NCBI GenBank assembly: GCA_016844285.1 | Contig: JAENIS010000083.1 | Coordinates: forward strand, 1-11,109 | Source: Dehalococcoidales bacterium | Lineage (GTDB): Bacteria; Chloroflexota; Dehalococcoidia; Dehalococcoidales; UBA2162 | Reading direction: 5' to 3' | DNA length: 11,109 nt | The notes under the pieces: generated by a model | Told to the model about the DNA's origin: nothing | Databases searched by the model: none | The model's input: only the letters and a program-made list of their open reading frames with translations | Part shown: positions 1 to 6,101 of the stretch, one piece after another | Position numbering within the stretch: the stretch's first letter is position 1 | Layout: each line of letters begins with the position of its first letter | Translations under genes and position numbers: made by a program

Positions 1-59
1 AGCATAGTTTTAATATCTTAAAAGAAGCGTATCACAAAAATATTTAAATGTCAACACTA

Positions 60-79
60 CTGTAGAATATTATCTACAG
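60..79. repeat. small inverted repeat
   Basis: Seven-base arms CTGTAGA and TCTACAG flank a six-base AT-rich loop. No T-tract follows, so it is more likely a protein-binding palindrome or a weak hairpin than a terminator. The gene it might serve would lie to the left of the window. Nothing else recognisable was seen in bases 1-88, which are AT-rich. Confidence 0.4.
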
Positions 80-98
80 CTTAACTAGCCGGGTGTCT

Positions 99-130
99 AA
101 GAGGGGCGTCAGCCCCTCTTTCCTTTTCTT
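99..130 (+). terminator. terminator-like hairpin within R1
   Basis: The stem AAGAGGGGC (99-107) pairs perfectly with GCCCCTCTT (112-120) around a four-base GTCA loop, followed by TTTCCTTTTCTT. This is a good rho-independent terminator shape for plus-strand transcription arriving from the left. The same hairpin recurs as part of a repeat family, so termination may be a by-product of the repeat. Confidence 0.6.
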
Positions 131-148
131 CCCCCTTCTTTAACAAAG

Positions 149-173
149 AGCCTGTCCTGAGCCTGCCGAAAGG
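149..173 (+). repeat. short insertion nested in R1
   Basis: About 25 bases beginning AGCCTGTCCTGAGCC interrupt R1 and are absent from the matching position in R2, just after AACAAAG. The core CCTGTCCTGAGCCTGCCGAA resembles a short dispersed repeat that I recall from many bacterial genomes. That resemblance is from memory and unsearched. Confidence 0.55.
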
Positions 174-235
174 AAGGGGGACTGAGGGGGAGGATTTAAC
201 ACCAAAGAGTGGATGGGATTATAGCTACGTCTAAC

Positions 236-264
236 TTGCTCTATGTAACTATTGAAATTATAAT
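236..264 (+). promoter_or_regulatory. candidate promoter for hicBA
   Basis: A perfect -10 TATAAT (259-264) lies 17 bases downstream of a partial -35 TTGCTC (236-241). An alternative is TTGAAA (252-257) with TAATCT (275-280), also 17 bases apart. Both place the start of transcription about 35-50 bases before hicB. This region begins directly after the end of R1. Confidence 0.5.
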
Positions 265-303
265 GATTTTTAGGTAATCTGTATTCTATAGCGAAAGGCA
301 ACT

Positions 304-318
304 TAAGAGGGGCGAAGA
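304..318 (+). promoter_or_regulatory. unusual hicB ribosome binding site shared with the repeat hairpin
   Basis: The sequence TAAGAGGGGCGAAG ends one base before the hicB ATG. Its GAGGGG part can serve as a Shine-Dalgarno element. The same 14 bases occur at 4975-4988 as the left arm, loop and first paired base of the R3 hairpin. Here no GCCCCTC partner follows, so it is a half-hairpin. A complementary GCCCCTCTT lies upstream at 112-120. Confidence 0.5.
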
Positions 319-573
319 ATGATTACAGAATATATTGACGCTGCTTTGAGCCGGGCGAAGTATGAAATTATTGATGATGAAGAACCATATTATGGGGAGG
401 TTCCAGAGCTTGAAGGGGTCTGGGCCACTGGCAAGACACTTGAGCAGTGCCGTCATAATCTGGCTGAGGTTATCGATGGCTGGCTCGTCGTAAGGCTCAA
501 AAGAGGACTGCCTATCCCCTCAATAGGTGAACACAAAGTAGAAGAACTCAAAAAGTTGGAAGTTAGTGGCTGA
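319..573 (+). CDS. hicB: HicB-family antitoxin
   Basis: The 84-residue product matches the HicB pattern: an N-terminal strand, then a short GEVPELEGVWATGKTLEQ stretch (residues 26-43) typical of the partial-RNase-H fold, then a helix (QCRHNLAEVIDGWLV). Antitoxins of this family bind and neutralise HicA and usually repress their own promoter. No separate C-terminal DNA-binding domain is obvious, since the protein ends soon after the core domain. The ATG has a GAGGGGCGAAG ribosome binding site. The gene overlaps hicA by 8 bases, which implies coupled translation. The order is antitoxin first. Family assignment is confident; autoregulation is inferred from the family. Confidence 0.88.
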   Translation: MITEYIDAALSRAKYEIIDDEEPYYGEVPELEGVWATGKTLEQCRHNLAEVIDGWLVVRLKRGLPIPSIGEHKVEELKKLEVSG

Positions 574-784
574 GCTTTCATCCGTTTCATGGGCAGATTT
601 GGTGAGACGGCTTCGAAAGCGTGGTTTTGATGGCCCCTATCAGGGCGGCAAACACCCATACATGATAAAAGGTGAGCTGGTGTTAACCATTCCTAATCCA
701 CATCGTAGAGATATCGGGGTTGCTCTCCTCTCCCGGATTTTGAGACGAGCTGGCGTTACCAAAGAGGAATGGTTGGAGCGATAA
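566..784 (+). CDS. hicA: HicA-family mRNA interferase toxin
   Basis: This 72-residue protein has the compact HicA double-stranded-RNA-binding-like fold: an N-terminal helix SWADLVRRLRKRGF (8-21), a GGKHPYM turn (27-33) carrying the conserved catalytic histidine at residue 30, and a strand-helix tail LTIPNPHRRDIG followed by LLSRILRRAGV. HicA toxins cleave mRNA and stop growth when HicB is lost. The start is a GTG inside the end of hicB, because there is no in-frame ATG before residue 33 and the protein begins where family members usually begin. The Shine-Dalgarno signal (GGAAG, 558-562) is close and weak, which suggests coupling to hicB. The key histidine is intact, so the toxin looks functional. 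Confidence 0.87.
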   Translation: MAELSSVSWADLVRRLRKRGFDGPYQGGKHPYMIKGELVLTIPNPHRRDIGVALLSRILRRAGVTKEEWLER

Positions 785-902
785 TCGGGAACTTTTGACT
801 TGCCTAGTCTAGTTATCCCAAACTCAGACAAGCGCAAATGCTACTCTAAAAGTCCTGTCTATTGTACACCCCGCTTTACTAAAATATCTTAAAGTAAACA
901 AC

Positions 903-1009
903 CCGGTATCTAAGAGGGGCGTCAGCCCCTCTTTCTTTTTCTTCCCCCTCCTTTAACAAAGGATGGGGACTGATGGGGAGGATTTAACACCAAGTGGGAT
1001 TATAGCTAC
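903..1009 (+). repeat. dispersed repeat R2, class I, right of hicBA
   Basis: This is the second copy of the R1 repeat, in direct orientation, lacking the 25-base insertion. It starts CCGGTATCTAAGAGG and ends GGGATTATAGCTAC. The rest of the 785-1112 gap holds about 120 AT-leaning bases before it with nothing recognisable, and a palindromic repeat fragment after it. Confidence 0.8.
912..945 (+). terminator. hicBA rho-independent terminator (part of R2)
   Basis: AAGAGGGGC (912-920) pairs with GCCCCTCTT (925-933) across a GTCA loop, followed by a strong TTCTTTTTCTT tail. It lies about 130 bases past the hicA stop and is the only clear plus-strand terminator before the next gene. Confidence 0.7.
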
Positions 1010-1057
1010 TGGTAAAAACTGGCGAATTGGGCTAAAATAGTCCCAAACTGATTGTGG

Positions 1058-1090
1058 TAGAGATTGCCACGCTTCGCTCGCAATGACAGA
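1058..1090. repeat. palindromic repeat fragment ahead of the tyrA-like gene
   Basis: ATTGC (1063-1067) and GCAAT (1080-1084) bracket CACGCTTCGCTC. The phrase GCTTCGCTCGCAATGACA resembles a common dispersed palindrome of bacterial genomes, recalled from memory and not searched. An in-frame ATG at 1083 lies inside it, which makes that ATG a poor choice of gene start. Confidence 0.45.
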
Positions 1091-1112
1091 GCGGTGTTAC
1101 GGGGAAGAACAG

Positions 1113-1979
1113 ATGAGAGTAGCCATTATTGGTGGTTCGGGCAAGATGGGGCGCTGGTTTGCCAATTTCTTATTAAAGGATGGCAAAGAGGTGGTCATCA
1201 CCGGCCGGGACGAGAAGAAGCTAGCCGAAGCCGGGCAGCAGCTTGGCGTCGAGGTTGCCACCAACCGGGAAGCCGTCAGAAATGCCGACGTTATTTTGCT
1301 GTCCGTGCCGATAGATAGCTTTGAGTCGGTAGTGAAGGAAATAGCGCCCTGGCTCACGCCCAACCAGATTATCATGGACATCACTTCTGTCAAAGGCTCC
1401 ACGGTAGACATCATGCACCAATATATTAAAACCGGGCTGGTGCTCGGTGTCCACCCGATGTTTGGCCCCGGCGCACGGGATATTACCAATCAGAACTTTG
1501 TGCTGACCCCGACTGATGAGAAGGAGCTAGCCCTGGCGAATAAGGTCAAGCAATATCTGGTAGCCCACGGCACCCGGGTGACCCTGATGACCCCCCGGGA
1601 ACACGATGAGATGATGGCGGTGATTCTGGGGCTGGCCCACTTTATTGCTATCGTCTCGGCGGATACCCTGCTTAGCCTCAACCGGCTGCCGGAGATGGAA
1701 GCCATCGGCGGCAGCACCTATAAGCTGTTGCTTACCCTGGCCAAGGGGGTGATGACCGAAGACGCCGAGTTTTATGCCTCCCTGCAGATGAATCTACCCG
1801 GCGTGACCGAAATCCAGGAGCAGTTCCAGAGAAGCTCGGCAACCTGGGCTAATATCGTCAAGAACAAGAACCGGCCGGAGTTCGTCCGCAGCATGAATGC
1901 CTTAAGAGATAAGATGGCAAAGGCTGACCCCGATTTCAGGAAAGCCTATGAAAATATGTACCGGCTCATCGGAGAGTGA
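1113..1979 (+). CDS. tyrA: prephenate dehydrogenase-like protein
   Basis: The 288-residue product fits the TyrA dehydrogenase family, which oxidatively decarboxylates prephenate (or arogenate) in tyrosine synthesis. An N-terminal Rossmann domain carries GGSGKMG (7-13), and strand two ends ITGRD (29-33). An arginine there may favour NADP, but this is uncertain. DITSVKG (89-95) and HPMFGP (114-119) are the typical active-site segments. EHDEMMAVILGLAHF (163-177) supplies another conserved histidine in the helical dimerisation domain. No chorismate mutase or ACT domain is attached. I chose ATG 1113 because GGGGAAG lies six bases upstream and the Rossmann strand begins at once; the in-frame ATG at 1083 falls in a repeat. 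No other aromatic-pathway gene is in the window. A weak TAAAAT (1033-1038) could be a -10. Confidence 0.82.
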   Translation: MRVAIIGGSGKMGRWFANFLLKDGKEVVITGRDEKKLAEAGQQLGVEVATNREAVRNADVILLSVPIDSFESVVKEIAPWLTPNQIIMDITSVKGSTVDIMHQYIKTGLVLGVHPMFGPGARDITNQNFVLTPTDEKELALANKVKQYLVAHGTRVTLMTPREHDEMMAVILGLAHFIAIVSADTLLSLNRLPEMEAIGGSTYKLLLTLAKGVMTEDAEFYASLQMNLPGVTEIQEQFQRSSATWANIVKNKNRPEFVRSMNALRDKMAKADPDFRKAYENMYRLIGE

Positions 1980-2006
1980 GAGGTCATTTAGGAACCTATC
2001 CCCCTG

Positions 2007-2037
2007 CCCCCTTCCCTTGGCAATAAAGGGTGAGGGG
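2007..2037. terminator. hairpin between two convergent genes
   Basis: CCCCCTTCCCTT pairs imperfectly with AAAGGGTGAGGGG across GGCAAT. It lies in the 81-base gap between the tyrA-like stop and the protease stop, where a bidirectional terminator is expected. No good T-tract follows on either strand, so its strength is doubtful. Confidence 0.4.
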
Positions 2038-2060
2038 TTAGTAAGCAATCTCAGCGTGAC

Positions 2061-4538
2061 TTATTGACCAGCCCCATCTCTCTTCAGGACGAGCTTGCCT
2101 TCTTTCTCCCCGTCTGCGGAGGCGACCGAGAAGTGTCTCAGCTTGGTTGCCATCTCCTTTAGTCGCTTGTCTACCAGGTAGTTGATGGTGCCTTCAGGGT
2201 AGGTGCCGTCTTTCTTTTTCTCGCCGGCGGCGACACCGCTCAGCACTTCGATGCCCTCATCAATGGTGCCCACGGCATAGATGTGGAATTTACCCTCACT
2301 AACGGCATCGACTGCTTCCTGGCAGAGCATCAGGTTTCTCAGGTTGGTACGGGGTATCATTACTCCCTGGTCTCCGGTAAGTCCCCTGGCCTGGCAAATC
2401 TGGAAGAAGCCCTCTATCTTCTGGTTGACACCACCGATGGGCTGGATTTCTCCCTTCTGGTTTACCGAACCGGTCACGGCAATATTCTGCTTTATGGGTA
2501 TGCCCGACAGGCTGGAGAGCAAAGCGTATAGCTCCGTCGAAGAGGCGCTGTCGCCATCGATACCTTCATACGATTGCTCAAAACAAAGGCTGGCGGAGAG
2601 AGAAAGGGGGTTGTCCTGGGCATATTTCCAGCCCATATAGCCACTGAGGATGAGCACGCCCTTGTCATGGATACGGCCACTGAGTTGGGATTCCCGCTCG
2701 ATATTGATGAGTCCGCCACGTCCCAGGAAAGTCTGGCAGGTGATACGTGCCGGTTTGCCGAAAGTGATATCGCCCAGGCTATAAACGCTCAGTCCGTTGA
2801 CCTGGCCGACAACGCTGCCAGCGACGTCAATCATGATGGTGCCGCGGGTAATCATTTCTTTGATTCGTTCATCGGGCAGGTTGTGGCGGAAGCGCCTCTC
2901 CTGGACGGCCTTCTCCACGTGCTCGGCGAGGACCAGAAGTCCTCCATTCTGGGATGCCCAGTACTCGGCTTCCTCGATTAGCTCCTTAATCTGGGCGAAT
3001 CGGGAGGACATTTTCTCCTGGTCAGCGACCATGCGTGAGGCATACTCAATGACCCTAGCCACGCCCGTCCGGTCGAAGTGGCGCAGGTTACACTCCTGGC
3101 AACAACCGGCGATGAAGGATGCCAGTGCCATCATGTTGTCCTTGCTTCTATCCACCTCAAAGTTAAAGTCGGCCTTTACCTTGAATATTTCCCAGAAGTC
3201 CTCATCATGCAGGGAGAGGAGCTGGTAGAGCATGCTATCGCCAATGAGGATTATCTTGACATCTACCGGCATCGGCTGCGGTCTTAATCCTTGCGGGGCG
3301 ATGAGTCCGAACTGCTCGAAGGGGTCCTCGATGCTCACCTCCTTGGTTTTGATGGAACGCTTCAAGGCAGGCCAGACACCGGGGTTGGTGAGCACATCGT
3401 TGGCGCTGAGCAAGAGGTAGCCGCCATTGGCCAGTTGCAGGGAGCCCGGCTTCAACATGGTGTGGTCGCTAAGGTAGCCGCCGAGAAGGAAACGCCGCTC
3501 AATTTTGCCAAAGAGGTTGGGGTAGTTGGGATTGGTCTCGGTGATTACCGGCGGACCGACAGTAGCGCTATTATCGACAAAGATGTTGACATGGAAGGGG
3601 AGGAAGGGGTCCCGGACGGGCATGAAAGTGGCCGGGGTCATATCGGCACCCGGGTGAGCGGTCTCCTCGGTCTCTTTAAATACATCCAGACTATCCAGGG
3701 TATAAGTTTTCAAGTCGGTAAGATACCGGGTAATTTTCGTTGAGTCTTGATACTCTACCAGCAGACTGTCAAAGAGGCGCGAAACCGTAAAATCGGCCAC
3801 GGCTTTATCGGTGTTGTGTAGTTTCTCGGCTATTTCCCGGTCTATCTCTCTGGCTCTTTCGATAACCGACTGTAGCCTTTTCAGCAGGTCATTACGTTTT
3901 GTCTCCAGTTCTTTACGTACTGGCTCCTCCAGTGCCAGGTAGTCTGCCTGAGACATTGGCTTGCCATTGAGCATGGGAATCAAGGCTGGCCCGATGGCGG
4001 TTATCTCCAGCACGAAACCTTGACGCTGGGCAGCATCGCCAATTTCCTGGAACAGCTTCTGCTGTTCGCTATGGCTTTCCTCGGTGGTCTTTTTCTGCTC
4101 TGCCTTGTACTCTTCGCTGGAGAAGGCTTTGGCCATCTCCTCCTTAAGTCTTTGCAGGAGATTACTTATCTGGTCGCGCCACACCTTGCCTTTTCCCTGC
4201 GGTAGGTTGAGACTCTGTGGGCGGTCGGGGTCAGCGAAGCTGTAAATATAGCACCAATCTTCCGGATGGTAGGGCTGCTCTTTCTGTCTTCGCTCAATAA
4301 GCTTCTTGATATAGCTTTTCACCACCGATGTCTTGCCTGTTCCGGTGAGTCCGGCGACATAGATATTGTAGCCGTCACGGTTCATGGCCAGGCCAAACTC
4401 GACGGCACGTACGGCTCTATCCTGGCCAATAAACTCACCCAGCGGAGTCAATTCGCTGGTACAATCGAAGTCAAAGAGAGATGGGTCACACTGCCAGCGC
4501 AATTTATCGGTAGGAACTCTATACCTGGTGATGTCCAT
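2061..4538 (-). CDS. Lon-related AAA+ ATP-dependent protease (peptidase family S16)
   Basis: The 825-residue product belongs to the Lon-related proteases that have an unusual AAA domain and no classical Lon substrate-binding N-terminus. The Walker A motif GLTGTGKT is at 63-70. A charged, probably coiled-coil stretch runs from about 120 to 245, inserted in the ATPase. GGYLLLSANDVL (372-383) is the Walker B region, and GDSMLYQL (433-440) follows as a probable sensor segment. The C-terminal protease domain has serine 664 in DGDSAS and lysine 707 in GGVNQK. Their 43-residue spacing equals that of E. coli Lon (S679/K722). It should degrade misfolded or regulatory cytosolic proteins using ATP. No transmembrane segment is obvious, unlike archaeal LonB. 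AGGAGG lies six bases before the ATG. It is convergent with the tyrA-like gene. Confidence 0.92.
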   Translation of the reverse strand: MDITRYRVPTDKLRWQCDPSLFDFDCTSELTPLGEFIGQDRAVRAVEFGLAMNRDGYNIYVAGLTGTGKTSVVKSYIKKLIERRQKEQPYHPEDWCYIYSFADPDRPQSLNLPQGKGKVWRDQISNLLQRLKEEMAKAFSSEEYKAEQKKTTEESHSEQQKLFQEIGDAAQRQGFVLEITAIGPALIPMLNGKPMSQADYLALEEPVRKELETKRNDLLKRLQSVIERAREIDREIAEKLHNTDKAVADFTVSRLFDSLLVEYQDSTKITRYLTDLKTYTLDSLDVFKETEETAHPGADMTPATFMPVRDPFLPFHVNIFVDNSATVGPPVITETNPNYPNLFGKIERRFLLGGYLSDHTMLKPGSLQLANGGYLLLSANDVLTNPGVWPALKRSIKTKEVSIEDPFEQFGLIAPQGLRPQPMPVDVKIILIGDSMLYQLLSLHDEDFWEIFKVKADFNFEVDRSKDNMMALASFIAGCCQECNLRHFDRTGVARVIEYASRMVADQEKMSSRFAQIKELIEEAEYWASQNGGLLVLAEHVEKAVQERRFRHNLPDERIKEMITRGTIMIDVAGSVVGQVNGLSVYSLGDITFGKPARITCQTFLGRGGLINIERESQLSGRIHDKGVLILSGYMGWKYAQDNPLSLSASLCFEQSYEGIDGDSASSTELYALLSSLSGIPIKQNIAVTGSVNQKGEIQPIGGVNQKIEGFFQICQARGLTGDQGVMIPRTNLRNLMLCQEAVDAVSEGKFHIYAVGTIDEGIEVLSGVAAGEKKKDGTYPEGTINYLVDKRLKEMATKLRHFSVASADGEKEGKLVLKRDGAGQ

Positions 4539-4557
4539 TGTTCGCCTCCTGTGCGCT

Positions 4558-4566
4558 ATTATACCA
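4558..4566 (-). promoter_or_regulatory. extended -10 promoter of the protease gene
   Basis: On the minus strand TGGTATAAT combines a perfect TATAAT (4558-4563) with the upstream TG of an extended -10. No good -35 lies at 17 bases; TAGACA (4576-4581) is only 12 away. Transcription would start near 4551, giving a leader of about 12 bases that is almost entirely the AGGAGG ribosome binding site. Confidence 0.5.
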
Positions 4567-4677
4567 CCTGGTTATTGTCTATTCTCACCCATTTCGGTCA
4601 GGTCGTTTAATATCCTATCATTCTTATCTTAGTAATGGAAGGGGGGAGTAAGAATGGGAAGGGGCAGAGTTCCTTCT

Positions 4678-4803
4678 CTATAATCTCTCTTCTTGTAAGA
4701 ACTCAACAATATCACCTAGTGCCACGTCAGGTAAATAGGTGTCTATGGCTACTTTATGAAAATAGGGAAAAGCTCTGACTCCCTTCACGACGGGAAGGGA
4801 GAG
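4678..4803 (-). pseudogene. decayed coding fragment, copy 1
   Basis: A stop-to-stop minus-strand stretch of 41 codons reads like protein, including RAFPYFHKVAIDTYLPDVAL and then a helix-like GDIVEFLQEERL before a TAG. The upstream part is hairpin repeat, and no ATG or ribosome binding site exists; a GTG at 4788 is preceded by pyrimidines. A plus-strand copy occurs at 10016-10076, with 50 of 61 bases and 15 of 20 residues identical. I do not recognise the parent family. It is best read as the 3' remnant of a gene carried with, or cut by, the repeat. It could also be part of the repeat with chance coding character. Confidence 0.4.
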
Positions 4804-4806
4804 TTA
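4775..4806 (-). repeat. G/C hairpin of composite arm A
   Basis: On the minus strand CTCCCTTC-type and GAAGGGAG arms form a hairpin. The 32 bases match 9948-9979 on the plus strand at 27 positions, and one stem pair covaries (T-A here, C-G there). It sits directly next to the decayed fragment. Confidence 0.6.
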
Positions 4807-4865
4807 CTAACAGTCTCATTATAGAATGGACTCAGGGCATGAGAGATGCTATTTAAATAGAAAAT

Positions 4866-4933
4866 GTCATTCTGGCGAAGGCCAGAATCCAGATACCACC
4901 CTGCTTCTGGATTCCAGCCTACGCTGGAATGAC
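4866..4933. repeat. 68-bp double-hairpin palindromic element
   Basis: The ends are GTCATTC and GAATGAC. Each half also folds alone: ATTCTGGC/GCCAGAAT with loop GAAG (4869-4888) and ATTCCAGC/GCTGGAAT with loop CTAC (4911-4930). The whole is an imperfect inverted repeat of 27-base arms with five mismatches and a 14-base centre. No clear target duplication flanks it. It resembles palindromic elements widespread in bacterial genomes (from memory), and it lies inside composite arm A but not arm B. Confidence 0.75.
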
Positions 4934-4962
4934 GGTTATTGAACGTATACAAACTATTATGA

Positions 4963-5112
4963 CTGCGGGGCGTCTAAGAGGGGCGAAGCCCCTCTTTCTC
5001 TATTTCCCCCTCTCCTAAAAGGAGAGGGGGATTAAGGGGGTGAGGCCGTCCCTAAGTGGTAATGTGTGCTGAAGAAGTCATTAGTTTAGTAATTAACCAG
5101 ACAGGACGCTAG
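4963..5112 (+). repeat. dispersed repeat R3, class II, left inverted copy
   Basis: R3 starts CTGCGGGGCGTCTAAGAGGG. It holds the AAGAGGGGC/GCCCCTCTT hairpin (4976-4996, loop GAA), then an 11-base-pair CCCCCTCTCCT hairpin (5006-5030). A tail follows that includes GGTAATGTGTGCTGAAG and AGTAATTAA. The first 68 bases match R4 (9820-9887, opposite strand) at 66 positions. The tail is more diverged but alignable to about 5112. No protein is evident within it. It is the largest identified feature of the 4539-5348 gap. Confidence 0.85.
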
Positions 5113-5114
5113 AA

Positions 5115-5273
5115 ATGAAGTGGTATCTGGTGGAATATAATGGAAGGGTTCTATTTGGTTTTGGTTGCTGTCGTGAAATAGTTGTCATTGCAATGGTAGA
5201 CCAACCGAATGCGAACCGAACCAATAGAAGAGTATGTTGCTTTTCTGGTATCCTGGCAGGAGAGGATGATTAA
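5115..5273 (+). CDS. doubtful 52-residue ORF
   Basis: The reading frame begins ATGAAGTGG just past the end of R3 and runs 52 codons to TAA. The product starts MKWYLVEYNG and has two double-cysteine spots (GFGCCRE and VCCFSG). An AGGA at 5103-5106 is a modest ribosome binding site. No known family comes to mind. The DNA also has an imperfect long inverted repeat (5149-5168 with 5211-5229) around a CATTGCAATG palindrome, so it may instead be a structured non-coding segment. Treat as tentative. Confidence 0.25.
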   Translation: MKWYLVEYNGRVLFGFGCCREIVVIAMVDQPNANRTNRRVCCFSGILAGEDD

Positions 5274-5348
5274 GGTGGTTGGGTTAATAGACAATCTTTC
5301 AGGGTAGGGTTGGATTTTCTATCCGGGGCAGCCGGTCTTATTCAAAAA

Positions 5349-6047
5349 TTAGTTAACGGCCCTGGCCGGGGCTCGTTTAAGCAGTTTGTCAAAGGCCTCA
5401 AACCATTTTAGTTTTACTTCTTCAGACCATGCCGGGTCAAAAGCGGGGAACTTGGCCAGTACCATTTCGTCCCAGGAACCTTGTTTTGGAACTTGTTTCA
5501 AGTTTTGTGGAACTAGTAAGTTCTGGCTCGTTCTAGTGCCATTTCTTTTACCGGTTGTTTTAGTTCCAGTACCCTGGTGTGCCATTTTTCTCCGTTGGGT
5601 GATAAATGGAGACAATGGTATGCCGGCATCCGTAGCGATAGCCACAAAGAACTTGATGCACTTACGGCTGACGTCACCGGTTATCTGGAAGGTATGATGG
5701 AACACCTCCTGTAGCTGAGCGTAGGTGGCCGTCTTAAGGTCAAACGAACCCTGCAGCAGAAAGGCAAAAGCTTCCTGGGTTATTTCTCGAAGCACCTCGG
5801 TCCTGCGCTCACCGCGAGACGGGACCAGCTGTTTGAGCCGGTTGGTTGGTGTGTCGTTGACATCGACGAGTCCCAGAAAGCGTAGTGCGGACATCAGTTG
5901 GGTACCGGTGCTGCCGGAGGAACGTTCGCCCCAGTAGCTGCGGTCAATCCGGGCCGGTATTACCTGTTGTAGTCCGTCGACAAAAGCCTGGAAGGTGCGG
6001 TAAGAAACGTAGGGCGGTAAGCGTTTTTGACCCCTGTCTTCGACCAT
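5349..6047 (-). CDS. DUF5343-like protein
   Basis: The 232-residue protein opens with PPYVSYRTFQAFVDGL (11-26), followed by IPARIDRSYWG, GSTGTQLMSALRFLGLVD (45-62) and a helical block to about 150. These features resemble the DUF5343 family, whose function is unknown; the N-terminal part looks like a helical winged-helix-type fold. A basic, Gly/Thr-rich linker (158-175) leads to a short C-terminal module, KFPAFDPAWSEEVKLKWFEAFDKLL (199-223), that is separate in character. No signal peptide or membrane segment is seen. The ribosome binding site AGGGTTGGA is weak, but ATG 6047 sits 19 bases below the -10 derived transcript start. It is divergent from the division operon across 246 bases. The family name is from memory. 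Confidence 0.65.
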   Translation of the reverse strand: MVEDRGQKRLPPYVSYRTFQAFVDGLQQVIPARIDRSYWGERSSGSTGTQLMSALRFLGLVDVNDTPTNRLKQLVPSRGERRTEVLREITQEAFAFLLQGSFDLKTATYAQLQEVFHHTFQITGDVSRKCIKFFVAIATDAGIPLSPFITQRRKMAHQGTGTKTTGKRNGTRTSQNLLVPQNLKQVPKQGSWDEMVLAKFPAFDPAWSEEVKLKWFEAFDKLLKRAPARAVN

Positions 6048-6062
6048 ATTCCAACCCTGTTA

Positions 6063-6101
6063 ACTATGTTCCACTATAACATAGTATGGATGCGGTTTCA
6101 A
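6063..6101 (-). promoter_or_regulatory. promoter with overlapping palindromic operator
   Basis: On the minus strand TTGAAA (6096-6101) and TATAGT (6073-6078) are separated by exactly 17 bases. The -10 lies between and partly within two perfect eight-base arms, ACTATGTT (6063-6070) and AACATAGT (6078-6085), spaced by seven bases. A repressor bound to this palindrome would block the promoter of the DUF5343-like gene. The binding protein is unknown. Confidence 0.6.

Larger units (their letters stand above)
89..228 (+). repeat. dispersed repeat R1, class I, left of hicBA
   Basis: This segment matches 903-1009 (R2) in the same orientation. Both begin CCGG, continue with a CTAAGAGGGGC hairpin, a pyrimidine-rich stretch, a CTTTAACAAAG mini-hairpin and a G-rich tract. 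Both end with GGATTTAACACCAA and GGGATTATAGCTAC. R1 is longer mainly because of a roughly 25-base insertion at about 149-173 and a few extra bases near 205-213. No ORF is evident in it. The two copies flank the hicBA genes as direct repeats. Confidence 0.8.

Noticed and set aside
89..1009. A CRISPR-like array made of recurring hairpins
   Set aside because: The repeats are few, long, irregularly spaced and separated by genes; no short regular spacers or cas genes are present.
1097..1489. Minus-strand ORF of 130 codons opposite the tyrA-like gene
   Set aside because: Its Ser/Thr/Pro-rich composition is typical of an antisense shadow, and the plus-strand gene explains the region.
3291..3743. 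Plus-strand ORF of 150 codons inside the protease gene
   Set aside because: It is antisense to a continuous 825-codon gene with clear motifs, has no recognisable domains and no supporting ribosome binding site.
4866..4933. A tRNA or other structured RNA gene at the double hairpin
   Set aside because: There is no cloverleaf, no T-loop GTTCRA motif and no CCA end. The symmetric ends fit a palindromic DNA element better.
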